A DNA stretch of 32,330 bases from Bacteroidales bacterium. GTDB lineage: Bacteria; Bacteroidota; Bacteroidia; Bacteroidales; GCA-2748055. The stretch covers positions 1 through 32,330 of the forward strand of contig JAOZUK010000038.1 of assembly GCA_029938715.1 (NCBI GenBank). The letters are read 5' to 3'. A program made the position numbers and the translations under genes. The notes below the pieces were generated by a model. It saw only the letters and a program-made list of their open reading frames with translations. It searched no databases and was not told the DNA's origin. This document shows, piece by piece, positions 8,132 through 16,616 of the stretch. Each line of letters opens with the position of its first letter. The first letter of the stretch is position 1.

Positions 8132-10186
8132 ATGAAGCGTTTTATACTGGTTCTACTGTTTATTTCTGTTGTTGGATCAAAACTGGTTTATGGACAGAGG
8201 TATATCCAGGCATTTCCTGTAACAACCCCACTAACTATTGATGGGATCCATGAGCCTTTGGTATGGGAGGGAGCCGATTCGGCCGTCAATTTCTACCAGA
8301 TGGAACCTAAACCCGGTGATCCGGGTTCAGAGCCCACCGTTTGTTACATAGGATACGATCATGAGTTTGTTTACCTCAGTGTGAACCTATACCAGGAAAC
8401 TGATGTGGTTGCCAAAGTCTTGAACAGGGATGCGATAACCAAAGGCGATGATAGTTTTGTATTGGTCATCGATCCCTATAATGACAACAGGACTGGTTAT
8501 GGTTTCTGGACCAATCCCCTGGGAACGCAGTCCGATTTTCGAATCAATGACGATGGGCGTAACATTGATGTGAACTGGGATGCTGAATGGACGAGTGCCA
8601 CAAAAATTCATCAAACTGGCTGGACCCTTGAGATGGCCATCCCCTTTAAAAGCCTGCAATTCAAACCCGGCTCCCAGGAGTGGGGCGTTAATTTTGGCAG
8701 GGTGCTCAGAAGCAATTTTGAAACCAGTTACTGGTCAGGCACCCTCACAGACGATTTTAGAATATCCCAGGGTGGGAAACTATCCGGAATCAGTCCGCCA
8801 GTCTCCCGTGGTAAACTTTCCCTGTTTCCATATGCTTCAATGAGCTATGAGAATAATGACTTTACAGGGGTTGATCATAAAGTGAAGCCCAACGCAGGAG
8901 GGGATGTAAAATGGCAGATTTCTCCCAACATTACATTCGACGGAACCATTAATCCCGATTTTGCGACTGTGGAGGCCGATCAGGAGCGCATTAATCTGAC
9001 CAAATATGAATTGAACTATCCCGAGAAAAGACTCTTTTTTCAGGAGGGAAATGAGATGTACAAGACGCGCATTAAGACCTTTTACTCCAGACGTATTGAA
9101 GATATTCTTTATGGAGCAAAGCTAAACGGGAAAGCCGGGAAGTACAGCTTTAATGGACTGAACGTACGAGAGCTTAGAGCAGGAGAGGATGGAGAGCCTC
9201 CCTCTTATTTTACCACAGCGCGGGTGAAGCGTGATTTTCTTCAATCTTCATCAGTGGGCCTTACTGCTGTGGATCGCAGGAACGACTCCAGTTATGTTAC
9301 CTCGTTAAGTGGCGATTATATGTTAAACCTTGGAGAGACCTGGAAGCTTACGGGCCAATTTGTGGCGAGTGTTCCCGGTGATCTGTTATCCCATAGTGCC
9401 TGGTTTGTAAGGTTTGCCAAAGAGAGTAACATCTACCACCTGCATTTAAGATATACTGAGCTGGGAGAAAATTTCAAGGAGAATGTAAACCAGTCAGGAT
9501 ACATCGTGGATGACAATCGCAGGGAGGTGGATGGCGATATCAGTTACAGGTGGTGGCTCCGGAATAATGTGTTTCAATACATTGAAGTGGATTCCCGGAA
9601 CAATGCTTTCTGGGCCCGTACCAACGGTGCTCTGAGAAGTTATAATTTCTCTCAGTCTGTGGAGTTCTATCTGCAGAATCGTTTTTCGCTAGAGTACAGC
9701 CATAACAATGAATTTAAACTGTTTGATAAGGAGTATTACAATTACCGGAATACTATTACACTGGGATATAATACTGCCGAATGGAGTCACGCCATGGTCC
9801 AGTATACATCCGGACACAACTTTGACAGGGATTTTAGAAGGCTATCGTTTGGTGGACAGGTGAAGCTTACCGAGAAGATGGCTGCTGAATATAACGGAGA
9901 CCTGATTCAATTTGTCCCCGACAATGAAGGTCAATCCACATTCATAAATGTAATCTCTCTAAACTATAATTTCACTAAAGATCTGTGGATCAAAGTTTTT
10001 GCACAGAGCAGCACAAGTAGCAGTAAGGTCTATATCTATGGAATGACAGGATGGCGTTTCAGACCACCCTTTGGGGCCTTATACCTGATCTATTCCCACG
10101 ACCAGGAAGCTGAAGTGATGGGAGAAATGGCTTACGCCGATGCGATCTTCCTCAAGCTAACCCTTCCCATTACAATTATTCGATAA
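8132..10186 (+). CDS. CBM9-like / DUF5916 outer-membrane-type protein
   Basis: This 684-aa protein has a signal peptide (residues 1-21, ending VYGQ). Next comes a carbohydrate-binding family 9-like beta-sandwich at about 25-210, with PLTIDGIHEPLVW near its start and AEWTSATKIHQTGWTLEMAI further on. The rest (about 225-684) is the DUF5916 region. It has many alternating strands rich in Tyr, Asn and Arg and an aromatic-rich end (LTLPITIIR), the pattern of an outer-membrane beta-barrel. The NPDFATVEADQ and NLTKYELNYPEKR motifs are typical of the family. Its function is not established; roles in glycan handling or as a surface protein are guesses. The length is somewhat shorter than many family members. 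Confidence 0.88.
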   Translation: MKRFILVLLFISVVGSKLVYGQRYIQAFPVTTPLTIDGIHEPLVWEGADSAVNFYQMEPKPGDPGSEPTVCYIGYDHEFVYLSVNLYQETDVVAKVLNRDAITKGDDSFVLVIDPYNDNRTGYGFWTNPLGTQSDFRINDDGRNIDVNWDAEWTSATKIHQTGWTLEMAIPFKSLQFKPGSQEWGVNFGRVLRSNFETSYWSGTLTDDFRISQGGKLSGISPPVSRGKLSLFPYASMSYENNDFTGVDHKVKPNAGGDVKWQISPNITFDGTINPDFATVEADQERINLTKYELNYPEKRLFFQEGNEMYKTRIKTFYSRRIEDILYGAKLNGKAGKYSFNGLNVRELRAGEDGEPPSYFTTARVKRDFLQSSSVGLTAVDRRNDSSYVTSLSGDYMLNLGETWKLTGQFVASVPGDLLSHSAWFVRFAKESNIYHLHLRYTELGENFKENVNQSGYIVDDNRREVDGDISYRWWLRNNVFQYIEVDSRNNAFWARTNGALRSYNFSQSVEFYLQNRFSLEYSHNNEFKLFDKEYYNYRNTITLGYNTAEWSHAMVQYTSGHNFDRDFRRLSFGGQVKLTEKMAAEYNGDLIQFVPDNEGQSTFINVISLNYNFTKDLWIKVFAQSSTSSSKVYIYGMTGWRFRPPFGALYLIYSHDQEAEVMGEMAYADAIFLKLTLPITIIR

Positions 10187-10225
10187 TTGTTTCATAACTT
10201 GCTTTAAACAACAAAACACATAAAA

Positions 10226-10660
10226 ATGGAACGTTCGGAACAGGCAAAGGAACATTTCCTTTCGGGATACAACTGTGCACAGTCAGTGGTTCTCTCATTC
10301 GCTGACGATTTGAAATACAGCAAGGAGCTGGCTCTGAAAATATCAGCCGGTTTCGGAGGGGGCATGGGCAAGCAGCAGGAGACCTGTGGTGCAGTGACAG
10401 GTGCTATTATGGTACTTGGTCTCCTTAAGGGTGAAGGAGTAAACAACAACGATGAGTTGAAATCTGAAACCTATTCCTCTGTGAAGGAGTTATTAAGGGA
10501 ATTTACAGCAGTCTATAAAACAACCAGTTGCAAGGAATTGATAGGTTGTGATTTGAACACACCTGAAGGTTCTGCAAAATTCAAAGAAGAGAAGTTAATG
10601 GAAAATGTCTGCGCAGGTTGTGTAGCAAAAGCTGTTCAAATTGTGGAATCTATAACTTAG
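10226..10660 (+). CDS. C_GCAxxG_C_C family redox-type protein
   Basis: This 144-aa protein shows the signature that names the family. Cys17 sits in GYNCAQSV. Next is CGAVTG at 54-59, after a glycine-rich loop (GFGGGMGKQQET), and then Cys102, Cys108, Cys129 and Cys132. The family is predicted to be redox active or metal/cluster binding, and members are common in anaerobes; no reaction is established. No signal peptide is present, so it is cytoplasmic. It ends 7 nt before the ArsC-like gene, with GAGG just ahead of that gene's ATG, so the two are very likely one operon. The gap upstream (10187-10225) is short. Confidence 0.9.
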   Translation: MERSEQAKEHFLSGYNCAQSVVLSFADDLKYSKELALKISAGFGGGMGKQQETCGAVTGAIMVLGLLKGEGVNNNDELKSETYSSVKELLREFTAVYKTTSCKELIGCDLNTPEGSAKFKEEKLMENVCAGCVAKAVQIVESIT

Positions 10661-10667
10661 AGGGTCA

Positions 10668-11300
10668 ATGAAATGGGAGGGATTTGAAATACTGGGTGAG
10701 TACGTCCTGCAAAGGAAGAGAGAATTTAATTTGATTCCGCAAGAGAGAAAGAAACAATTGACCAGGCTGGCCTCAGCGATTACGCACGATCTATCGCTGG
10801 AGTGCAGTGCAGATCTTATTTTTATCTGCACCCATAATTCCAGAAGAAGTCACATGGCCCATATATGGGCTCAAATGGCCTCTCTAAATTATAAGATAGT
10901 TGGAGTCCGGTGTTTTTCTGGAGGAACCGAAGCTACCGCCTTCAATAGTTCGGCTGTTGAAGCACTTGAGATCTCCGGACTCCAGATAGAACAAATGGAT
11001 GAAAGTTCCAATCCGGAGTACCAGGTTAGCTTCCCGGATCTCGATGACAGGATCAGTGTGTTCTCCAAGAAATACGAGGACCCTCCCAATCCTACCAATA
11101 ATTTCATTGCGGTAATGACCTGTTCCGATGCAGATGAGGCATGCCCTTTGGTGGAGGGAGCTTCGTCCCGTCATGCAATCACCTATGAGGATCCTAAAGC
11201 TTACGATGGTACACCTGAAGAGATGGCCAGGTATGAAGAGCGGTCACAGCAGATTGCCAGGGAGATGCTCTTTTTGTTCTCTATGGTTAAGTTGATATAG
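10668..11300 (+). CDS. thioredoxin-type arsenate reductase / low-molecular-weight phosphatase-like protein
   Basis: This 210-aa protein has the CX5R loop CTHNSRR at residues 54-60, followed by S61, the phosphate/arsenate-binding loop of the LMW protein-tyrosine-phosphatase fold. A second region reads MTCSDADEACP, with Cys152 and Cys159 spaced CX6C. This matches the Cys82-Cys89 pair that relays the disulfide in thioredoxin-coupled ArsC. EDP (Asp175) fits the general acid. All three redox cysteines of ArsC are therefore present, though the protein is longer than ArsC (about 130 aa), with about 45 extra N-terminal residues. Arsenate reductase or tyrosine phosphatase activity are both possible. 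No arsenite exporter or ArsR gene is nearby. Confidence 0.82.
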   Translation: MKWEGFEILGEYVLQRKREFNLIPQERKKQLTRLASAITHDLSLECSADLIFICTHNSRRSHMAHIWAQMASLNYKIVGVRCFSGGTEATAFNSSAVEALEISGLQIEQMDESSNPEYQVSFPDLDDRISVFSKKYEDPPNPTNNFIAVMTCSDADEACPLVEGASSRHAITYEDPKAYDGTPEEMARYEERSQQIAREMLFLFSMVKLI

Positions 11301-11310
11301 TATTTAGTTG

Positions 11311-12234
11311 TCAGGGGGAGACTATTCCTGTTTCCCATCCATAGTCCACATAGCTCCATGTGAAGTCATCCCCTTTGATATCTATTTTTAAAAAACCTTC
11401 CTGAAGCGGGCTGTCATCCGGTGTTTTCCACCACTTGCCGCAAACAGCACCGCCGGTAATAAAGTGGGTTCGTCCCATCAGGTTGTTGTCTTCCAGCGCA
11501 TGCAGGTGTCCTTGCAGCACCAGTTTCAGGTTCATAAATCGGAAAGGGGCCAACACCTCTTGCTGATTGGTAATCAGTGAGCCATGGTTATCGCCATATA
11601 AAGGGCCTCTGGTTATCTGTGGCATGATGCTTACCAGAGGAATATGAGTGACAACCACAATGGGTGTTTGTGGATACACATCCTCCAGATCTTTTTTAAT
11701 CCATTGAAGTTGCTGGTCATCCACTTTGCCTATATATGTTCCCAGATTGACATCTCCTTTCTCGATTCCATCCAGAATCATAAAATGCCAGCCTTTGTGA
11801 TCGAAGGAGTAATAGCGTTTTCCAATTCGCTTCTCGAACATCTTCTCTCCATATTCGGGGTGATTCTGATCCAAAGCCGGTTTTACTCCGTAACCGTATA
11901 TTTCGTGGTTACCCATGGTGTTGTGAACCGGCATGTCAAATCCTTTCGCCATCTTTTTGTACAGATTGTAAAGGGTATCGGCTCTGCCATGGGTGGCATA
12001 GAGTGCATCGTCCACCAGGTCGCCACCTGTAATGACAAAGTCGGGGTGAATGGCATTCACACTGTCTATGGCCATCTGGAAACCTTCAGGGGCACCCAGT
12101 TCAGGTTTTAGGTGAATATCCGTCATAAATACAAAGGAAAAAGAATCATCGGTATCACCCGGTTGGTCTTTAGGAGCAGTGGTACAGGCCACAGCACCCA
12201 GCAGCAGGCTGAAAATCCATAAAAAAGTCTTCAT
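11311..12234 (-). CDS. calcineurin-like metallophosphoesterase lipoprotein
   Basis: This 307-aa protein has a lipoprotein signal ending AVACTT (Cys17). The five metallophosphoesterase blocks are in order: DIH (39-41), GGDLVDD (70-76), GNHE (108-111), a THIPLV block, and GHLHALED near the C-terminal third. These bind two metal ions and hydrolyse phosphomono- or diesters. The lipid anchor places it outside the cytoplasm. It lies 41 nt downstream of pabC and may belong to the same transcript as the Na/Pi cotransporter; a phosphatase beside a phosphate-type transporter is suggestive, but that is inference. Its stop is 10 nt from that of the convergent ArsC-like gene. Confidence 0.88.
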   Translation of the reverse strand: MKTFLWIFSLLLGAVACTTAPKDQPGDTDDSFSFVFMTDIHLKPELGAPEGFQMAIDSVNAIHPDFVITGGDLVDDALYATHGRADTLYNLYKKMAKGFDMPVHNTMGNHEIYGYGVKPALDQNHPEYGEKMFEKRIGKRYYSFDHKGWHFMILDGIEKGDVNLGTYIGKVDDQQLQWIKKDLEDVYPQTPIVVVTHIPLVSIMPQITRGPLYGDNHGSLITNQQEVLAPFRFMNLKLVLQGHLHALEDNNLMGRTHFITGGAVCGKWWKTPDDSPLQEGFLKIDIKGDDFTWSYVDYGWETGIVSP

Positions 12235-12275
12235 TGTTCAGGTTTTTTTGAGTGTCAATAAATATACATATATAT

Positions 12276-12875
12276 TTAATATACCACTGAATTCAGTGCT
12301 ATTTCAGCTCCTTCCTGAAGGGTATTCATGGCATTGATAAGCCTGATATTATGGTAGTTATTCAAGTTTCCAGGCGTAATTCTTGCCATTTTTAGTACTC
12401 CTTTCTCCAGCAAGGATGCCCGCATGGTTCCGGGCAGTAGAGGTGTGTCGGGCGTAAACCATGTTGCGCCATCCCAGAAAGCGGTATTGGCAAAGTGGCT
12501 ATCGGTGACGCACCCATTTTTTACCATTAAAATATCATCGCAATTACCTCTTTGTGCGAAAAGCGCATCCAGGGCGATTCGGTCGGAATATTTAAAACTG
12601 TATGAGATGTGGTCAGCTTCCACGACCTTTAAAGATTTAACCACGCGCCTCGAATAGAGCTCAAATTCAATGCGCTCTATCTCCTTTCCATACATAACCC
12701 TGCACTTTAACAATCCGCGATCTAATCCCTTATGGATCTTTATCATCTGATTCAGATCAGGGTGTGTTCTCAGACCAAGTTCCAGGAGCCTGGTCCTTTC
12801 AAACCTTGCCTGGTGGTAGGAGAGGTTTTTCAATTCCCCATTCTGGAGCCTGATGGTTTCAATATATGGGGACAT
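12276..12875 (-). CDS. pabC: aminotransferase class IV, probable 4-amino-4-deoxychorismate lyase
   Basis: From the ATG at 12875 this is a 199-aa protein starting MSPYIETIRLQNG, a typical fold-type IV start; an in-frame ATG further upstream would add 33 unrelated residues inside pabB. The PLP lysine region is consistent with KCRVMYGKE. Later, KNGCVTDSHFANTAFW and TPLLPGTMRASLLEKG are the characteristic substrate/PLP-phosphate loops. In the folate pathway the enzyme cleaves aminodeoxychorismate to p-aminobenzoate and pyruvate. It overlaps the 3' end of pabB by 17 nt, which supports the pab assignment over branched-chain or D-amino-acid transaminases. It is shorter than the E. coli enzyme (about 270 aa), as seen in related compact versions. 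Confidence 0.85.
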   Translation of the reverse strand: MSPYIETIRLQNGELKNLSYHQARFERTRLLELGLRTHPDLNQMIKIHKGLDRGLLKCRVMYGKEIERIEFELYSRRVVKSLKVVEADHISYSFKYSDRIALDALFAQRGNCDDILMVKNGCVTDSHFANTAFWDGATWFTPDTPLLPGTMRASLLEKGVLKMARITPGNLNNYHNIRLINAMNTLQEGAEIALNSVVY

Positions 12876-13851
12876 ACACTTTGTTTTGCATCTCTTCATA
12901 CTCCTTCTCCCAGTCACTCTGGAATGTAATTCCACCCCCACTTTTAAAGACCAGGTTCTGGTCTTGTTTCTCAATGAACCTTATGGCCACAGCAGAATCA
13001 AGGTTCTCACCGTCAAAATGGCCGAAGACTCCAGTATAATATCCCCGTTTATAATATTCTACCTGCCTGATGATCTCAAGGGTCTTCTTTTTTGGGGCAC
13101 CACAGATTGAACCTGCAGGCAACAGCTTAAATAGATTTTCTCCCAGGGATGCTCTAAAATCAGACGGGAGTTTGCCTGTAATCTCTGAACTCATCTGCAA
13201 CAGCTCTCCTTGATTCGTTCTCTGCCTTTCAATATATTTAAAGCGCTTTACCCGTACATTTGTAGCAATGATACTCAGGTCATTCCTGATCAGATCAACG
13301 ATGGTGTTGTGTTCGGCGTCCTCTTTTTGATCGGAAGTAAGCAGATTGTAGGCACCGGGAAGATCTGCATTGATGGTGCCTTTCATGGGATTGGAAGATA
13401 TGGTATCTCCATGGATCCTAATAAATCTTTCAGGACTGAAAACCACCAGTTCGCCTTCAAGGAAAAGCTTGTAGGCAGCCTGACTACCAACGAATATCTG
13501 CTTTAGGGAATAGTTGGTATCAATGGGTGTGGGACAGGTGAGGTTTAGTAAGAAGGAGTTTCCATACAGGATTTGGCCAACCACATGGGTAAATGCATGA
13601 TGGTATCGCTCGCGATCCACGGGATTTTTACTGAATTGTATAGGTTGATCAGAAAAACCCTTTAAGGAGTGGTTTGCCAGTCCTGGAATTTCCAGAAATA
13701 CTCCAGCATCTGCAGCCTCCTCCGGGGTTAAAACTATATTTCCCTCTCCGCTAAAACTGATCAGGAAGACAAATGGAATCTCCCTGGAGGCAAAATCATT
13801 GATGGCTTCAATGGTCTCATTTTTCGATAATCTTTTCAAGCCCTTTCCCAT
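12859..13851 (-). CDS. pabB: aminodeoxychorismate synthase component I
   Basis: Chorismate-binding enzyme of p-aminobenzoate synthesis. It holds SNPMKGT (the PIKGT-type motif with the lysine used by PabB), TIVDLIRNDL, AGSICGAPKKKTLEII and YYTGVFGHF, plus a terminal FKSGGGITFQSDWEKEYEE. These are the conserved blocks of the anthranilate/PABA synthase fold. I chose the ATG at 13851 (330 aa). It lies one base after the TGA of the Na/Pi gene, and AAAGG lies about 13 nt ahead; an upstream in-frame ATG at 13896 overlaps that gene and is possible. There is no glutamine amidotransferase (pabA) in the window, so component II is encoded elsewhere or ammonia is used. Confidence 0.9.
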   Translation of the reverse strand: MGKGLKRLSKNETIEAINDFASREIPFVFLISFSGEGNIVLTPEEAADAGVFLEIPGLANHSLKGFSDQPIQFSKNPVDRERYHHAFTHVVGQILYGNSFLLNLTCPTPIDTNYSLKQIFVGSQAAYKLFLEGELVVFSPERFIRIHGDTISSNPMKGTINADLPGAYNLLTSDQKEDAEHNTIVDLIRNDLSIIATNVRVKRFKYIERQRTNQGELLQMSSEITGKLPSDFRASLGENLFKLLPAGSICGAPKKKTLEIIRQVEYYKRGYYTGVFGHFDGENLDSAVAIRFIEKQDQNLVFKSGGGITFQSDWEKEYEEMQNKVYVPIY

Positions 13852-13852
13852 A

Positions 13853-15934
13853 TCAGGTAGCCTTTTGATGCCAGTCCAGGGCAATTCTTGCCACATTGGT
13901 GGCGTTACTATCTATTGAACTGAGCAGGGCAAGAATCTCCAGGTGGGTCTTGCTGCTGTCCTGGGACTCTTTCATACCTTCCAGGATCCGGGAATAGTGT
14001 TGTTTCTCCAGTTCCCTGGATAGGGCCCTGTACTCTTTATGCTTCGACTTCATCTGTGCAGCCTTTTGCAGGTTGGTCTCATCGAAAACCACCATGGCAC
14101 GCTTCAGCTGCTTATCTATCTTCTGGTGAAACTCAATCAACTCCTTTTTCCCATCTTTCGAAAACTCATACTCCTTTATTACCCATTTCTCGGCTCGGTT
14201 GGCCAGACTGCCGGAGATAATATCTGCTATTTTTTCAAATTCATTCATTGAATAAAGCATCTGGAATGATTCGTCGAGCCTTTTGCTATTGCTAGACTCC
14301 CGGTTAATCATCAACAGATAATCTTTGATGTGATCCCGCAGGAAGTTAACATTCTTCTCGCTGGTATATATGGAATTCAGCGCATCGGAATCTTTATCAA
14401 TAAAAGGAGTAATAATCTTTGATAGCATGTCCCTTACAATCATTCCCATCCTGAGAATCTCCTGCTTGGCCAGGTTTAATGCCAGCGATGGGGTAGTGAT
14501 CGTTGCATTATCCAGGTAGAGAGTATTGAATGAGATTTTGTGATCTTCCTTTCCTTTGCCAACCAGCCAGTCCACCAATCTGGCCACCTGGGGTGTAACC
14601 GGAAGTAAAATGATCATCAGGACCAGGTTAATGATGGTGTGGGCATTGGCTATTAATCTTTGCAGTGAGGCTTCAGGAGCCATCTGAACCAGGAATTTCC
14701 CCAGTTGTATGGTCCAGCCGGTAAAAATTAACACACTGATCAACTTTATAATCAGAAAGGCAACAGCTACCTTTTTTGCTTCAATTCCAGCCTTCATACT
14801 GGAGAGCAGGGCTGTAACCGGAGTACCCAGGTTGGATCCCAGAAGCAGCGGTATGGAGGCATCCAGTGAAAGAAGTCCCTGTGAAGCAAGTACGATCATG
14901 ATACCAATAAACGCACTGCTCGACTGTATAAGTGCTGTAAAAACAGCTCCTACGAGTATACCCAGAAGAGGATTCTCCAGCTTCAGCAGCAGCTCAATAA
15001 AAGGAGCCCAGTCTCTTATTGGAACCATGGCATTCGACATGATATGCATTCCAAAGAAGAGAACCCCAAATCCGAAGAGGGACGATCCCACCCACTTCAA
15101 TTGTTCGCGTTTCGAAAAGGCCTGCATAAAGAAACCAACAGCCACCAGAAGTAAACTGTATTCTGTGATCTTGAATGCGATCATCTGTGCAGTAATGGTG
15201 GTTCCAATGGCAGCACCAAGCAGGACAGGGATGGTTTGCCTGAATTGGAGCAGATTCGCATTCACAAAACTTACGAGCATTACAGAAGTGGCACTGCTGC
15301 TCTGGATAACTGTGGTCACCACCGTACCTATCCCAGCACCTACAATCCGGTTTCGGGTTACATTCTCCAGGATGTTCCGTAACCGTTCTCCGGCAGATTG
15401 TTGCATCCCTTCACTCATGGTATGCATCCCAAACAGGAAAAGACCCAATCCTCCAAAGAGACCAATTACCAGCATGTAGACCCAATTCTTCCCTTTAGCT
15501 TTGGCAATAAAAATCACTTCATTGTCGGGAAATCCCTCGCTGATCCGGCATGATACCCTGTAAGTTCCGGTCTTTGAACCCAGTGTAAGCTGAGTTTGGG
15601 CCAGTCCCAGGGAGTCGGTCATGGTCCTAAGGTGGCTCAGGCTGGATCCTTTGGATTGCTCAGGCAAAGCAAAGATATTGCATGCCACTTCAACATTTGC
15701 CACCGGCATACCGGTGTCAGTGGTTACCCTGACAATGAAGGGGACTCCCAGTTGTTCATTACAGATCCCTGTCTTAATACCGGGTGTCTCTTCAATCCGG
15801 GTAATATGTAGCGTTCTGCCGAAGGAGTTCTGTTGATGTGATATTGAATCCTGAGCGTTTAGCTGCAGGGGGAACAACATCAGTAGAAAAATATAAATGA
15901 AAGGTCTGCCCATGCCATTCAATCCAAAGCCCAA
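13853..15934 (-). CDS. Na/Pi cotransporter family protein with N-terminal Ig-like domain
   Basis: This 693-aa protein has a signal peptide (to about residue 27, LQLNAQ). An extracytoplasmic beta-rich segment (about 40-145) follows, resembling bacterial Ig-like (Big_1-type) domains. Two Na_Pi_cotrans repeats come next, marked by QSSSAT (211-216) and QSSSAF (337-342), the paired motifs of NptA/PNaS transporters. After the last helices (about 430-450) comes a helical PhoU-like cytoplasmic domain (about 480-690). The family imports phosphate with sodium; many bacterial members are of unproven specificity. A shorter start at residue 8 would give a cleaner signal peptide. It is probably the first gene of an operon with pabB, pabC and the metallophosphoesterase. 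Confidence 0.88.
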   Translation of the reverse strand: MGFGLNGMGRPFIYIFLLMLFPLQLNAQDSISHQQNSFGRTLHITRIEETPGIKTGICNEQLGVPFIVRVTTDTGMPVANVEVACNIFALPEQSKGSSLSHLRTMTDSLGLAQTQLTLGSKTGTYRVSCRISEGFPDNEVIFIAKAKGKNWVYMLVIGLFGGLGLFLFGMHTMSEGMQQSAGERLRNILENVTRNRIVGAGIGTVVTTVIQSSSATSVMLVSFVNANLLQFRQTIPVLLGAAIGTTITAQMIAFKITEYSLLLVAVGFFMQAFSKREQLKWVGSSLFGFGVLFFGMHIMSNAMVPIRDWAPFIELLLKLENPLLGILVGAVFTALIQSSSAFIGIMIVLASQGLLSLDASIPLLLGSNLGTPVTALLSSMKAGIEAKKVAVAFLIIKLISVLIFTGWTIQLGKFLVQMAPEASLQRLIANAHTIINLVLMIILLPVTPQVARLVDWLVGKGKEDHKISFNTLYLDNATITTPSLALNLAKQEILRMGMIVRDMLSKIITPFIDKDSDALNSIYTSEKNVNFLRDHIKDYLLMINRESSNSKRLDESFQMLYSMNEFEKIADIISGSLANRAEKWVIKEYEFSKDGKKELIEFHQKIDKQLKRAMVVFDETNLQKAAQMKSKHKEYRALSRELEKQHYSRILEGMKESQDSSKTHLEILALLSSIDSNATNVARIALDWHQKAT

Positions 15935-15989
15935 TCCAGGTTCGTCTGGTTGAGTTCATAAATATACAAATTCAAATGTTTTGCGTTTG

Positions 15990-16563
15990 TTATTCGTAAA
16001 TCTCGGAATCGGGAAAAAAGGCTAGCCATGCGAAGGCGAAATGGTTGGAGTAGGGTACCAGCGTAAGCTGTGTCCTTTTTAGCTCACTTCAATATCGATT
16101 ACCCGCTCCATGGCCGGGAGCCTTGGATCCACCTGGCTGGCAGTAAAATAGCGGTCATAGGGATTTGCGCCATCTGAATCATATCCCACATATGGGTTGC
16201 TCCCGTAAGCTGTTGCCAGAGACTTTCAGTGTCTGTGTCTAACATCACCATATCACTTTTACGAAGCATTCCGGATACTTCAAATTCCAGTATTTTCTGG
16301 TTTCCATCTATCTCTACACTGATTACTGGTTCATGGGCAAAGAATGCATCTAATCCTGCCCTTTTTTCAAGGAAATATGGGTAATCAATTTTCGGAAATG
16401 AGCCTTTGGGTAATACAAGGGTTATTTCCGACACATCGATGCTATGGATTGTTGTATCGGTCTTCCAAGTAAAATCGAGGTTCCTGGGATTCTTCAACTG
16501 GGCATGGGAGGTCATTATAATTGCAAATAGGATTATAATGGAGAGATAGATAATTCTTTTCAT
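15990..16563 (-). pseudogene. decayed DUF3179-domain protein
   Basis: The reading frame from 16563 to 16099 begins with a signal peptide (FAIIMTSHAQ) and then reads like a DUF3179 protein up to VISVEIDG. It then jumps directly to ILEFEVSGMLRKSDMVMLD and SLWQQLTG, losing the central segment with the conserved CPLC-type cysteine block. After LTG the match continues in a second frame (GSNPYVGYDSDG, DPRLPAMERVIDIEVS, ending at 16079). The expected family C-terminus (LVPYSNHFAFAWLAFFPDS) then appears in a third frame, ending at a stop at 15990. So three pieces in three frames span 574 nt, about half the usual gene. This points to at least three deletions in a once intact secreted protein. It could also reflect an assembly error. 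Confidence 0.8.
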
Positions 16564-16571
16564 AGAAAATG

Positions 16572-16597
16572 TATTTGTTACAGATCTATAACAAATA
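16572..16597. promoter_or_regulatory. 26-bp near-perfect palindrome, operator-like
   Basis: Arms TATTTGTTA (16572-16580) and TAACAAATA (16589-16597) are perfect complements, and the middle holds AGATCT, itself palindromic. Only one base pair of the 26-bp element breaks the symmetry. It lies 8 nt ahead of the DUF3179 pseudogene start and 19 nt after the CsaA-like stop. The TTGTTA/TAACAA halves resemble dimer sites of CRP/FNR-type regulators, but no regulator can be named. As RNA it could also fold into a hairpin. It lacks the T-run of a terminator. Confidence 0.5.
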
Positions 16598-16616
16598 ATA
16601 TGGGTAAGGGTTTATT

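Noticed and set aside
11644-12111. 155-aa plus-strand open frame
   Set aside because: Antisense to the metallophosphoesterase, which carries all five catalytic blocks; a shadow frame.
14709-15479. 256-aa plus-strand open frame
   Set aside because: It lies entirely antisense to the Na/Pi cotransporter, which has clear family motifs. The antisense protein is rich in Ser, Pro, Arg and Thr without recognisable domains.
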